This document shows positions 26,044-34,679 of a DNA stretch of 64,000 bases, piece after piece. The notes beneath the pieces are model-generated. The model was not told where the DNA came from. It made no database searches and was given only the letters and a program-made list of their open reading frames with translations. Where the stretch lies: the NCBI GenBank assembly GCA_031399165.1, contig JANNOO010000027.1:62001-126000 (forward strand), read 5' to 3'. The position numbers were made by a program, and so were the translations under genes. The stretch is from JAKFWI01 sp031399165. GTDB lineage: Bacteria > Pseudomonadota > Alphaproteobacteria > Caulobacterales > Aquidulcibacteraceae. The number at the start of each line of letters is the position of its first letter. Positions within the stretch are counted from its first letter, which is position 1.

Positions 26044-27159
26044 GTGAGCGCGATGCCGCTCTTGTCCGAGGCCGTCAAGAAACAAGCCCTCTCCCTCGGC
26101 TTCGACGCGTGCGGGATCGCGCGCGCGGATGCGCCGTGGGCGGCGACGGCGCGGCTTGCGGAATTCATCGCCGCGGGCCGCCACGGCGAGATGGCGTGGA
26201 TGGAAACCACCGCCGAGCGCCGCGGCCATCCGCAGGCGCTGTGGCCGCAAGCAAAAAGCGCCATCATGCTGGGCGTGAATTATGCCGGCGATGACGACCC
26301 CCTCGCCGCATTGGCGCGCAAGGATCGCGCCGCGCTTTCGCTGTATGCGCGGCGGCGCGATTATCACGATCTGATCAAGAGCAAATTGAAGCAGCTAGCG
26401 CGCTGGCTGGCGGAGGAAAGCGGCGCGGACGTGAAGGTGTTCGTCGATACTGCGCCGCTGATGGAAAAGCCGCTGGCGCAAAACGCCGGCCTCGGCTGGC
26501 AGGGCAAGCACACCAATCTCGTCAGCCGGCAATTCGGATCATGGTTGTTTCTCGGCGCCATCCTGACCGACGCGGACCTGGCCCCCGATGACGCAACGGA
26601 GGATCATTGCGGCGCCTGCCACGCCTGCCTCGACATCTGCCCAACCGCCGCGTTCCCGGCGCCCTATCAGCTCGATGCGCGCCGCTGCATCGCCTATCTC
26701 ACGATCGAGCACGAAGGCCCGATCCCGGAGGAGTTTCGTGCGCCAATCGGCAATCGCGTGTTCGGCTGCGACGATTGCCTGGCGGTCTGCCCCTGGAACA
26801 AGTTCGCGCAGCAATCGGCGGAAGCAAAGCTGGCGCTAAATGCAGAGTTGGCCGATCTGAAACTCGCCGATCTCGTGGAATTGAGCGATCCGGCCTTCCG
26901 CGCGCGCTTCGCCGGCACGCCGATCAAGCGCACGGGACGCGATCGTTTTGTCCGCAACGTGCTGATCGCGATAGGGAATTCGGGCGATTCCGCGCTGGCG
27001 CGCAGCGCTGAGGACCGCCTCAGCGATCTATCCCCGCTTGTGCGCGGCGCAGCGGTTTGGGCGCTTTCTCAGCTTGACCCAGCGCGCTTCGCCGCGCTCA
27101 AACTAACCTACGCGGGCGCCGAGTCGGATTCTGCGGTCCAACGGGAGTGGGGCCCGTGA
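26044..27159 (+). CDS. queG: Epoxyqueuosine reductase
   Basis: QueG is the cobalamin and iron-sulfur enzyme that reduces epoxyqueuosine to queuosine in tRNA. The 371-aa protein has the N-terminal GFDACGIARADAPW, the cobalamin-side segment YARRRDYHD, and two 4Fe-4S motifs: CGACHACLDICPTAA and CDDCLAVCPWNKFA. The C-terminus is HEAT-like (GDSALARSAEDRLSDLSPLVRGAAVWALSQL). Start is GTG 26044 or ATG 26053; neither is strongly favoured. Its TGA overlaps the mtgA GTG. Confidence 0.95.
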   Translation: MSAMPLLSEAVKKQALSLGFDACGIARADAPWAATARLAEFIAAGRHGEMAWMETTAERRGHPQALWPQAKSAIMLGVNYAGDDDPLAALARKDRAALSLYARRRDYHDLIKSKLKQLARWLAEESGADVKVFVDTAPLMEKPLAQNAGLGWQGKHTNLVSRQFGSWLFLGAILTDADLAPDDATEDHCGACHACLDICPTAAFPAPYQLDARRCIAYLTIEHEGPIPEEFRAPIGNRVFGCDDCLAVCPWNKFAQQSAEAKLALNAELADLKLADLVELSDPAFRARFAGTPIKRTGRDRFVRNVLIAIGNSGDSALARSAEDRLSDLSPLVRGAAVWALSQLDPARFAALKLTYAGAESDSAVQREWGP

Positions 27160-28229
27160 GTAACGACGAAGATCAAGGGCGCGACCCACACGTTGTGAGA
27201 CGCGACTACGTCAAGAACGCGATCGGCGATCTCAATTCCGACCTGAAAAATGGCCGGCGGTTCCAGATGCCGCGCATCCGCCTGCCCGGCTGGTTTTGGA
27301 CCAGCGTGAAGATTTTGGCCGTGGCCGGAATTATCGCCCCTGTTCTGTGGGCGCTGGCCTATGCCGCGATCAACCCGCCCGGCACGATCCTGATGGTGCA
27401 GCGTTGGATGGGGGGCGAAACCATTCGCCATCAGAATGTCAGCGCCGACGATATTTCACCGCATGTGGTGCGCGCGGTGCTGGCGGCCGAAGACGCGCGC
27501 TTCTGCGAGCATAACGGCTTCGACATCGAGGCGATCCAGGCCGCTCTTGAATCCAACATGCAAAAGTCGAACGTGCAGAAGGGCAAAGTCCGCGGCGGCT
27601 CAACAATCAGCCAGCAGACGGCGAAGAATTTGTTCCTCTGGCCCGATCGCTCTTTCGTGCGCAAAGGATTTGAAGCCTATTTCACGTTCATGATCGAGCT
27701 CTTCTATCCGAAGAAGCGGATCATGCAGAACTATCTGAACATCGCCGAATGGGGCCACGGCGTGTTCGGCGTGCAAGCCGCATCGCGCGCCTATTTCAAT
27801 GTTTCCGCCGGCGAACTCACGCCGCGCCAGGCCGCGCTGCTTGCGGCGGTTTTGCCAAGCCCGAACAAATGGAGCGTGAAGAATCCCGGCCCGTATGTGC
27901 GCCGCCGGGCCGCGACGATCGAAGCGCGCATGTACGGCATCCACGCCCAGCGGCTGGATGCCTGCGTGCTCGATCAGAAAGCCGCGCCGCCGCCGCGCCG
28001 CAAGGGTGCGCCCTCGACACTGCCGCCTATGGAAGCCTTGCCGCCGGACGTGGCTGCTGAGAACGACGCTCCGGTGATCGTCGATGCTGTGGCGCCGGCC
28101 GAAACAATCGGACCCGCCGATCCGCTTGTGGAATCGACGTTCGAGGACGGGCAATTGGAAGCGCCAGAAACACCGCCCCCGCCGGAGGATGCGCCCGCCG
28201 AAGCGCTTTCAGCGGCGCCCGCGCCGTAG
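27156..28229 (+). CDS. mtgA: Monofunctional peptidoglycan glycosyltransferase
   Basis: MtgA polymerises lipid II into glycan strands (GT51 family). A cytoplasmic head is followed by one membrane anchor around residues 50-70 (VKILAVAGIIAPVLWALAYAA) and then the GT51 domain with the catalytic Glu in VLAAEDARFCEHNGFD, RGGSTISQQTAKNLFLWPDRS, EAYFTFMIELFYPKKRIM and YLNIAEWGHGVFGVQAASRAYF. The last ~90 residues are a Pro/Ala/Glu-rich tail not needed for the fold. A GTG start at 27156 overlaps the queG stop (GTGA) and has GGGAG 8 bases upstream. Confidence 0.93.
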   Translation: MSNDEDQGRDPHVVRRDYVKNAIGDLNSDLKNGRRFQMPRIRLPGWFWTSVKILAVAGIIAPVLWALAYAAINPPGTILMVQRWMGGETIRHQNVSADDISPHVVRAVLAAEDARFCEHNGFDIEAIQAALESNMQKSNVQKGKVRGGSTISQQTAKNLFLWPDRSFVRKGFEAYFTFMIELFYPKKRIMQNYLNIAEWGHGVFGVQAASRAYFNVSAGELTPRQAALLAAVLPSPNKWSVKNPGPYVRRRAATIEARMYGIHAQRLDACVLDQKAAPPPRRKGAPSTLPPMEALPPDVAAENDAPVIVDAVAPAETIGPADPLVESTFEDGQLEAPETPPPPEDAPAEALSAAPAP

Positions 28230-28233
28230 CGTC

Positions 28234-29487
28234 TCAGGTCAGCACGTCCAGGCGGGCAAGGCCGCGCACGCCGGCGACGCCACGCCAATCCGGCGGGCCT
28301 TGTTCGGCAAGACGCAGGTTTGGGAAGCGCGCGAACAATTGCGCGATCGCCACCTGCCCCTCGATGCGCGCCAGCGGCGCGCCAACGCACATGTGCGAGC
28401 CCGCGCCAAACGCGAGGTGCGGGTTTGGCCGGCGTGTGATGTCAAACTCGTGCGGGTTGTCAAACGCCGCCGAATCGCGGTTCGCGGCCAGCACGCTGAC
28501 GGTGAGCGCGTCGCCCTTATGATACGGGCAGCCAGAGAGCTTACCGTCCTCGTGTGGAAAGCGCGCGGTGGTGGAAATCGGTGGCTCGTAGCGGAGCATT
28601 TCATCAACCGCGCTGGCGATCAGCGCCGGATTGTCCTTAAGCTTGGCGCGCGCCTCTGGATGTGTGAGCAGCAACATCGCGCCGTTGCCGATTAGGTCGG
28701 CCGTGGTGAGGTGGCCAGCGACGAGCAGCGCAAACATGTTGTGCAGGATTTCGCCATCACTGATCGGCGCGCCCGCCTCCTGGGCTGTAAGCAGATCGCT
28801 GACCAGATCATCGCGTCGATCGTTGCGGCGCAAGTGCATGCGCTCGCGGAAGTAAGAAAGGATGCCGCGGCGGCCCTCGATAGCCGCGGCGCGGCCGTCC
28901 TCCTGCATGGTTGGATCAAAGGCGCGTTGTCCTGCCTCGGTCCATCGGCGCAGATCAGCTCGGTCCTCCTCCTCGCAGCCGAGAATCGCGCCGAGCACGT
29001 TGATCGGCACACGGCAGGCAAACTCCTCGACGAGATCGAAGCGCGGGCGCCCATCAAGGTCAGCAAGCGCCCGCTCCACGATGGCTTCGATGACCGGGCG
29101 GGCCTGCGCCGCGCGCGACAGAAACGCCTTGGCGACGATCCCGCGCACGCGCGCATGATCCGGATCGTCCAGGATCAGCATGGAATCGTGCCGGCCGAAT
29201 TCGCCCTCAACCGCTTTGTTCAGGTCGCGCACAGCGTTAATCACGAAATTTTTCGGCGATGCGTATTCGAAATTTCGCGAAATGGTTGAATCGGTCAGCA
29301 GGTCTTTGGCCACGCCGTACGATGTTACGTAGAGCGCCGGCAAAATCTCGTCGCGATCAATCGGCGCTTCGGCCCGCTGTGGGTCGAGCATGCCATGGGG
29401 ATCGGCGCGCATCTCGGGATTCAGTTCCGAGAAACGATACATCAGCATCTTGGGCAGCGCGCCGAAATCGGGTTTCGCAGCAGCCAT
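28234..29487 (-). CDS. Cytochrome P450
   Basis: A 417-aa soluble bacterial P450 (class I type, needing a ferredoxin and reductase). The heme-binding loop is FGAGSHMCVGAPLAR, the ExxR pair is EMLRYEPP, and HEFDITRRPNPHLAFG is typical. In the I helix the oxygen-activating motif reads AGHLTTADLIG: Leu stands where most family members have Glu or Asp, which may change catalysis. Substrate unknown; no ferredoxin gene adjoins. Convergent with mtgA, with 4 bases between the ends. Confidence 0.93.
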   Translation of the reverse strand: MAAAKPDFGALPKMLMYRFSELNPEMRADPHGMLDPQRAEAPIDRDEILPALYVTSYGVAKDLLTDSTISRNFEYASPKNFVINAVRDLNKAVEGEFGRHDSMLILDDPDHARVRGIVAKAFLSRAAQARPVIEAIVERALADLDGRPRFDLVEEFACRVPINVLGAILGCEEEDRADLRRWTEAGQRAFDPTMQEDGRAAAIEGRRGILSYFRERMHLRRNDRRDDLVSDLLTAQEAGAPISDGEILHNMFALLVAGHLTTADLIGNGAMLLLTHPEARAKLKDNPALIASAVDEMLRYEPPISTTARFPHEDGKLSGCPYHKGDALTVSVLAANRDSAAFDNPHEFDITRRPNPHLAFGAGSHMCVGAPLARIEGQVAIAQLFARFPNLRLAEQGPPDWRGVAGVRGLARLDVLT

Positions 29488-29633
29488 TGAGTCTCCAGCG
29501 GCGTTTCGGCCGATGCCCCACCGGGGCCTAGGAAGCGCGCCCCGCCTTTACAGTCAACCTCGCGCCGCCGTCCAAGCGAGGTCCAGACCAAGGTTTGGGC
29601 GCACAATGCCCAGGTTTCGGGTAATATTACCTT

Positions 29634-29930
29634 ATGACGCCAGATATTTGGACCCATGCGTTACGTCTCTTCGCCGCAACGGCGATCGGGTGTGTTCTTG
29701 GTCTGACCCGGGACGTGGCGGGCAAGCCCGCCGGGATGCGGACCATGGGCCTCGTGGCGCTAGGCGCGGCGCTGATCACCCTTTGCGGCCTCGACGCCTC
29801 AGCGGGGTTTGGCGACGACGCGCTGGCGGCGGCGCTGGGCGTGGCGTGCGGCTTGGGGGGCTGGGCGGTGGGCGCGCTGGAAAAGCGCTCCGGGCAAAGG
29901 GCGCAGAACGATCAGGAGATCGGCTCATGA
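29634..29930 (+). CDS. Short MgtC/SapB-like membrane protein
   Basis: A 98-aa protein containing only the first part of the MgtC/SapB membrane domain: RLFAATAIGCVLGLTRDVAGKPAGMRTMGLVALGAALITL matches the family's first two helices and the conserved GKPAGxRT loop, and a third hydrophobic stretch (ALAAALGVACGLGGWAVGAL) follows. Typical MgtC proteins are about twice as long with four or more helices, so this is a short form or remnant. Its stop overlaps the ATG of the DUF72 gene (ATGA), so the two are coupled. Confidence 0.7.
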   Translation: MTPDIWTHALRLFAATAIGCVLGLTRDVAGKPAGMRTMGLVALGAALITLCGLDASAGFGDDALAAALGVACGLGGWAVGALEKRSGQRAQNDQEIGS

Positions 29931-30718
29931 GCGGCGCCATTCGCGTCGGCATTGGCGGCTGGACGTTCGAGCCCTGGCGCGGACCGTTTTACACCGCCGG
30001 CGTCAGACAAGCCGATGAACTGAAATTCGCTTCACGCGCCGTTACCGCGATCGAGATCAATGGCACCTATTATTCGACTCAGAAGGCCACCAGTTTTCGC
30101 AAATGGCACGACGAAACGCCGGACGATTTCATATTCAGCGTAAAGGCCAACCGCTTTTGCACGAACCGGCGTGAACTCTCAGGCGCGAAGGACTCAATCG
30201 ATCATTTCATCGGCAGCGGGCTCGATGAACTGAAAACAAAGCTCGGCCCGATCCTCTGGCAGTTCATGCCGACCAAGAAATTCGACCCTGAGGATTTTGA
30301 GGGCTTCCTGACGCTTTTGCCCAAGAAGCTCGGCGCCCTCCCCATGCGGCACGTGGTGGAGGTGCGCCACGAAAGTTTCGTGAATGCCGATTTCGTGACG
30401 CTTGTGCGCAAATACGGCGCCGCGATCGTGCTCGCCGATTCCGACGACCATCCCCTGATCGCCGACCCCAGCACTGACTTTGTGTATCTGCGGCTGCAGA
30501 AATCGCAGGAAAAGCACGCCGATGGCTATGCGCCGGCAGCGCTCAAGACCTGGGCCGCCCGGGCGAAGGCGTGGGCTGGCGGCGCCACACCGGACGACCT
30601 GCTCCTGCTCGCCCCTGCTGCATCTGCGAAGAAGCGCGACGTGTTCGTGTTCTTCATCTCAGGCGACAAGGTGAAAAATCCCGCCGCCGCCCAGGCAGTC
30701 ATAAAACTGATCAAGTAA
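29927..30718 (+). CDS. DUF72 domain protein
   Basis: A 263-aa DUF72 (YecE-like TIM-barrel) protein. Features are VGIGGWTFEPWRGPFYTAG at the N-terminus, AIEINGTYYSTQKATSFRKWHDETPD, LGPILWQFMPTKKFD, VEVRHESF and FVYLRLQKSQ, plus a C-terminal VFVFFISGDKVKNPAAAQ. Function in bacteria is unknown. The ATG at 29927 has AGGAG 9 bases upstream and overlaps the previous stop, which rules out the much longer upstream frame. Confidence 0.9.
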   Translation: MSGAIRVGIGGWTFEPWRGPFYTAGVRQADELKFASRAVTAIEINGTYYSTQKATSFRKWHDETPDDFIFSVKANRFCTNRRELSGAKDSIDHFIGSGLDELKTKLGPILWQFMPTKKFDPEDFEGFLTLLPKKLGALPMRHVVEVRHESFVNADFVTLVRKYGAAIVLADSDDHPLIADPSTDFVYLRLQKSQEKHADGYAPAALKTWAARAKAWAGGATPDDLLLLAPAASAKKRDVFVFFISGDKVKNPAAAQAVIKLIK

Positions 30719-30820
30719 AGCGACGCCTACCGGCTCTTTTACTTGGCGGCGCGCGCGTGCAGCCTTATTGTGTAGACGCGCCAAGACGGACGAACACGCG
30801 GGCGCGCGCAGGGAGGTTTC

Positions 30821-32629
30821 TTGAAGCCTACCAATATTGCCGGACCGGACTACTTCCACAAAGTGGTGGACTGTCAGTGGGCGTGCCCCGCTCATACCCC
30901 GGTGCCTGAATACATCCGGCTGATCGCCGCGGGCCGCTACGCTGACGCGTACATGATCAATTGGAAGTCGAACGTTTTCCCAGGCATTCTTGGGCGTACT
31001 TGCGACCGGCCTTGTGAGCCGGCCTGCCGGCGCGGCCGCGTTGAAGAGCAGCCGGTGGCGATCTGCCGGCTGAAGCGCGTCGCGGCTGACAACAAGGGCG
31101 ATGTCGATGGGCGTATGCCTACGCCGGCGCCCGCAAAGAACGGCAAACGCATTGCGCTTGTCGGCGCCGGTCCTGCCTCGCTGACCGTGGCGCGCGATCT
31201 CGCGCCGCTGGGCTACGACCTTGTGGTCTACGATTCCGATCCGCGCGCCGGTGGCATGATACGTAGCCAGATACCGCGCTTTCGCCTGCCCGAAGAAGTG
31301 ATCGACGAAGAAGTCGATTATATCACCCGGCTGGGCATGGAGATGCGGCTGGGCCAGCGCGTGGACAGCCTGAAAGGCCTGCTGGCTGAGGGATTCGACG
31401 CGGTCTTCGTCGGCTCCGGCGCGCCGCGCGGGCGCGATCTGGATATTCCCGGCCGAACCGAAGCGGCCAAGAACATCCATATCGGGATCGACTGGCTATC
31501 GAATGTTTCGTTCGGCCATATCGAGAACATCGGCAAGCGCGTGATCGTCCTCGGCGGCGGCAATACCGCGATGGATTGCTGCCGCACATCCCGCCGCCTT
31601 GGCGGCGAGGACGTGAAAGTGATCGTGCGATCGGGCTTCGACGAAATGAAGGCCTCGCCCTGGGAAAAGGAAGACGCCCAGCACGAAGGCATCCCGATCA
31701 TCAATTTTCTCGTGCCGAAAGCGTTCACGCACGAGAATGGCAAACTGACGGGCGTGACTTTCGAGGAAGTAAAGGCCGAGTACGACGACAAGGGCCGGCG
31801 CAATCTCACGCCCTTCGGCGCGCCGGACCAGCATTTCGAATGCGATGACGTTCTCGTCGCGGTCGGCCAGGAAAATTCGTTCCCGTGGATCGAGCGCGAT
31901 ATCGGCATAGACTTCGACAAAGGGGGCATGCCGGTCGTCGATAAAGCGACATTCGCCTCGACCAATCCGAAGGTGTTTTTCGGCGGCGATTCCGCGTTCG
32001 GCCCCAAGAACATCATCTGGGCCGTCGCGCATGGCCATGACGCCGCCGTATCGATCCATAAATTCTGCAATGGCGAGGATGTGTCCGATCGCCCGCCGCC
32101 GGGCGTGACGATCAGCAGCCAGAAGATGGGTATCCACGAATGGTCGTATGACAACGACATTTCGAATGATCCGCGATTCAAGGTGCCGCAGGCGGATGTC
32201 GCGGTGGCGCTGAAGAACGTGAAGATGGAAGTAGAGCTTGGGTTTAGTCAAACGCTGGGCTTCGCCGAAGCGCAGCGCTGCCTGAATTGCGATATCCAAA
32301 CCGTGTTCGCCGCCCCGCTTTGCATCGAGTGCGATGCGTGCGCCGATATCTGTCCGGTCGATTGCATTACGTTTACGGATAATGGCCCGGAACCGGAATT
32401 GCGATTGCGCCTGCGCGCGCTGTCAACCAATCTGACGCAGGATATTTACGTTTCTGAGCCGCTTAAGACCGGCCTGATCATGGCCAAGGACGAAGACGTC
32501 TGCCTGCATTGCGGCCTGTGCGCCGAGCGCTGCCCCACCGGCGCATGGGATATGCAAAAAAGCTTCATCGAAATGACGCACGCCGGCGGCTGCGCCAAAG
32601 CGCCAGATCGGGCGCTGGAGAGAGTTTGA
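30821..32629 (+). CDS. GltD-like FAD/iron-sulfur oxidoreductase of a 2-oxoacid:ferredoxin oxidoreductase operon
   Basis: A 602-aa flavoprotein related to GltD and the FAD chain of dihydropyrimidine dehydrogenase. N-terminal cysteines lie in CQWACPAHTPVPEYI and GRTCDRPCEPACRRG; the FAD fold is IALVGAGPASLTVARDL and the pyridine-nucleotide fold VIVLGGGNTAMDCCRTS. The C-terminus adds a bacterial ferredoxin domain with two 4Fe-4S motifs (CIECDACADICPVDC and CLHCGLCAERCPTGA). It most likely passes electrons between NAD(P)H and the ferredoxin-type enzyme encoded downstream. A TTG start at 30821 has GGGAGG 4 bases upstream and no other start fits. Confidence 0.85.
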   Translation: MKPTNIAGPDYFHKVVDCQWACPAHTPVPEYIRLIAAGRYADAYMINWKSNVFPGILGRTCDRPCEPACRRGRVEEQPVAICRLKRVAADNKGDVDGRMPTPAPAKNGKRIALVGAGPASLTVARDLAPLGYDLVVYDSDPRAGGMIRSQIPRFRLPEEVIDEEVDYITRLGMEMRLGQRVDSLKGLLAEGFDAVFVGSGAPRGRDLDIPGRTEAAKNIHIGIDWLSNVSFGHIENIGKRVIVLGGGNTAMDCCRTSRRLGGEDVKVIVRSGFDEMKASPWEKEDAQHEGIPIINFLVPKAFTHENGKLTGVTFEEVKAEYDDKGRRNLTPFGAPDQHFECDDVLVAVGQENSFPWIERDIGIDFDKGGMPVVDKATFASTNPKVFFGGDSAFGPKNIIWAVAHGHDAAVSIHKFCNGEDVSDRPPPGVTISSQKMGIHEWSYDNDISNDPRFKVPQADVAVALKNVKMEVELGFSQTLGFAEAQRCLNCDIQTVFAAPLCIECDACADICPVDCITFTDNGPEPELRLRLRALSTNLTQDIYVSEPLKTGLIMAKDEDVCLHCGLCAERCPTGAWDMQKSFIEMTHAGGCAKAPDRALERV

Positions 32630-32670
32630 TGGGCGAGCCGCGTCATCACTCTTTGCCGCGTCGGGACGTT

Positions 32671-32808
32671 AAACGCCTTCCTCCCCCCTCGTGGGGGAGG
32701 AATGAGGTGGGGGGGAACCACGGATCGATCAGGCTCGCCGTTGAGTCCCGTCGATCGTTGATTCCCCCCTCCTCTATCTCCTCCCCACGAGGGGGAGGAG
32801 AAGCGTTT
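32671..32808. repeat. Intergenic GC-rich inverted repeat (copy 1)
   Basis: Two arms of about 58 bases, each holding its own CCCCTCGTGGGGG-type hairpin, face each other around a centre near 32740; the arms start AAACGC...CCTCCCCC and end ...GGGGGAGGAGAAGCGTTT, with GATCGA/TCGATC inner ends. It sits in the 214-base gap between the flavoprotein gene and korA. A second family member is at 57092-57337. Confidence 0.85.
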
Positions 32809-32843
32809 CATTTCGAAGCGTACCGCGCGGACCCCGCCTAAGC

Positions 32844-34679
32844 ATGACTCCCCTTTCCGCCACCAACGATTTCGTCGTGCGCTTTGCGAACGTGAACGGC
32901 TCCGGTTCGGCTTCGGCCAACGGGCTGTTCGCCAAATCTTTCCTCCGCATGGGCGTGCCGATCTGTGCGCGCAACATCTTCCCCTCCAACATCCAGGGCT
33001 TGCCGACATGGTTTGAGGTGCGCGTGTCCGAAGCTGGCCATATGGGCCGGCGCGGCGGCGCCGATCTCATGGTGGCGATGAACCCGCAGACCTGGGCCGA
33101 AGACGTGCGCGGCATCGAGCCCGGCGGGTATCTGTTTTATGACAACACCAAGCCGCTTCCTGCCAGCGCGTTTCGCGAAGATATCGCCGTGCTCGGCGTG
33201 CCGCTTACGCGCATCTGCAACGACGCTTACAAAGACCCGCGCCAGCGCCAGCTGTTCAAAAATGTCATCTATGTCGGCGCCCTCGCGCGGTTGCTGAGCA
33301 TCGAGCCGCAAGTTATCGAGCAATTGCTCAAGGAAGAATTCGCCAGCAAGCCAAAGCTGATCGACGCCAATATTCACGCGTTTCAGATGGGGCTGGCCTA
33401 TGCGCAGGATCATCTGCCGGCGATCGGGCTTAAGGTCGAGCGTGCTGACAAGGTTGGCGATCGCATCTTCATCGATGGCAATTCCGCCGCCGGGCTTGGG
33501 GCCGTCTATGGCGGCGCCACGGTGTGCGCGTGGTACCCGATCACGCCTTCGACCTCGTTGGCCGAAGCCTATCAGAAATACGCCAAGCAATTGCGCGTCG
33601 ATCCGGCGACTAAGGAGAACAAGTTCGCTTTCGTGCAGGCCGAAGACGAGATTGCGTCAATCGGCATTGTAGTCGGCGCGGGCTGGAACGGTGCGCGGGC
33701 GTTCACCTGCACTTCCGGGCCGGGCGTATCGCTGATGCAGGAGTTCGTCGGCCTGTCCTATTTCGCGGAAATTCCTGCCGTGATCTTCGACGTGCAGCGC
33801 GGCGGGCCATCAACTGGTATGCCGACGCGAACGCAACAATCCGACATTCTGATCGCCGCCTATGCCAGTCACGGCGACACCAAACACCCGCTGCTGTTTC
33901 CGTCCGATCCGCATGAGAGCTTCGAAATGGCCGCGCAGGCGTTCGACCTGGCAGATCGCCTGCAGACCACGATTTTCGTAATGCTCGATCTCGACATCGG
34001 CATGAATGACTGGCTGGTGGAGCCGTTCAAATGGGATCCGGCGCGCAAGCTGGATCGCGGCAAGGTGTTGAGCGCCGAAGATCTCGAAGCGGGCCGCGAG
34101 TTTGGCCGCTATCTCGACGTCGATGGCGACGGCATTCCGTATCGCACCTATCCCGGAGCCCATCCAACGAAAGGCGCCTATTTCACGCGCGGCTCAAGCC
34201 ACGACGCTTATGCGCGCTACACCGAACACGGCGACGCCTATGTCGCCAACGCCCAGCGGCAGGTGAAGAAATTCGAGACGGCGAAGAAGCTGGCCCCGCA
34301 GCCGGCCGCCCGGCCCGCGAAAAAGCGCACCGATTACGGCGTAATCTATTTCGGCTCGACGGCGCCGGCGATGCACGAAGCGCTCGAGCAATTGGAAGCG
34401 CAGGGTCTGTATATTGATGGCCTGCGTGTACGCAGCTTTCCGTTTGCCGACCACGTGTTCGATTTCATTCGCGCGCATGATCTGGTGTTCGTGGTGGAAC
34501 AGAACCGCGACGGGCAATTCCGCACGCTGCTGCTGACTGAGGGCGGCGTCGATCCGGCGATGCTGGCGCCGGTCAAGCATTATGACGGCACGCCGATCAC
34601 CGCCCGTTTCATCGCCGGCGCGATCTCCGATTTCATGCGCGCCCGCCGCCCGGCGCCCATCAGCGAAACCGCCAAATGA
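32844..34679 (+). CDS. korA: 2-oxoacid:acceptor oxidoreductase, fused gamma-alpha subunit (KorA type)
   Basis: A 611-aa subunit of a 2-oxoglutarate (or other 2-oxoacid):ferredoxin oxidoreductase, which interconverts 2-oxoacid + CoA and acyl-CoA + CO2 with low-potential electrons. Residues 1-190 are the gamma domain (FANVNGSGSASANGLFAKS, NIFPSNIQGLPTWFEVR); from about 210 the pyrimidine-binding alpha domain follows (GNSAAGLGAVYGGATVCAWY, ITPSTSLAEAY, TSGPGVSLMQEFVGLSYFAE, RGGPSTGMPTRTQQSD). Gamma-alpha fusion is usual for the two-subunit Kor enzymes. It ends with an ATGA overlap onto korB. Confidence 0.92.
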   Translation: MTPLSATNDFVVRFANVNGSGSASANGLFAKSFLRMGVPICARNIFPSNIQGLPTWFEVRVSEAGHMGRRGGADLMVAMNPQTWAEDVRGIEPGGYLFYDNTKPLPASAFREDIAVLGVPLTRICNDAYKDPRQRQLFKNVIYVGALARLLSIEPQVIEQLLKEEFASKPKLIDANIHAFQMGLAYAQDHLPAIGLKVERADKVGDRIFIDGNSAAGLGAVYGGATVCAWYPITPSTSLAEAYQKYAKQLRVDPATKENKFAFVQAEDEIASIGIVVGAGWNGARAFTCTSGPGVSLMQEFVGLSYFAEIPAVIFDVQRGGPSTGMPTRTQQSDILIAAYASHGDTKHPLLFPSDPHESFEMAAQAFDLADRLQTTIFVMLDLDIGMNDWLVEPFKWDPARKLDRGKVLSAEDLEAGREFGRYLDVDGDGIPYRTYPGAHPTKGAYFTRGSSHDAYARYTEHGDAYVANAQRQVKKFETAKKLAPQPAARPAKKRTDYGVIYFGSTAPAMHEALEQLEAQGLYIDGLRVRSFPFADHVFDFIRAHDLVFVVEQNRDGQFRTLLLTEGGVDPAMLAPVKHYDGTPITARFIAGAISDFMRARRPAPISETAK

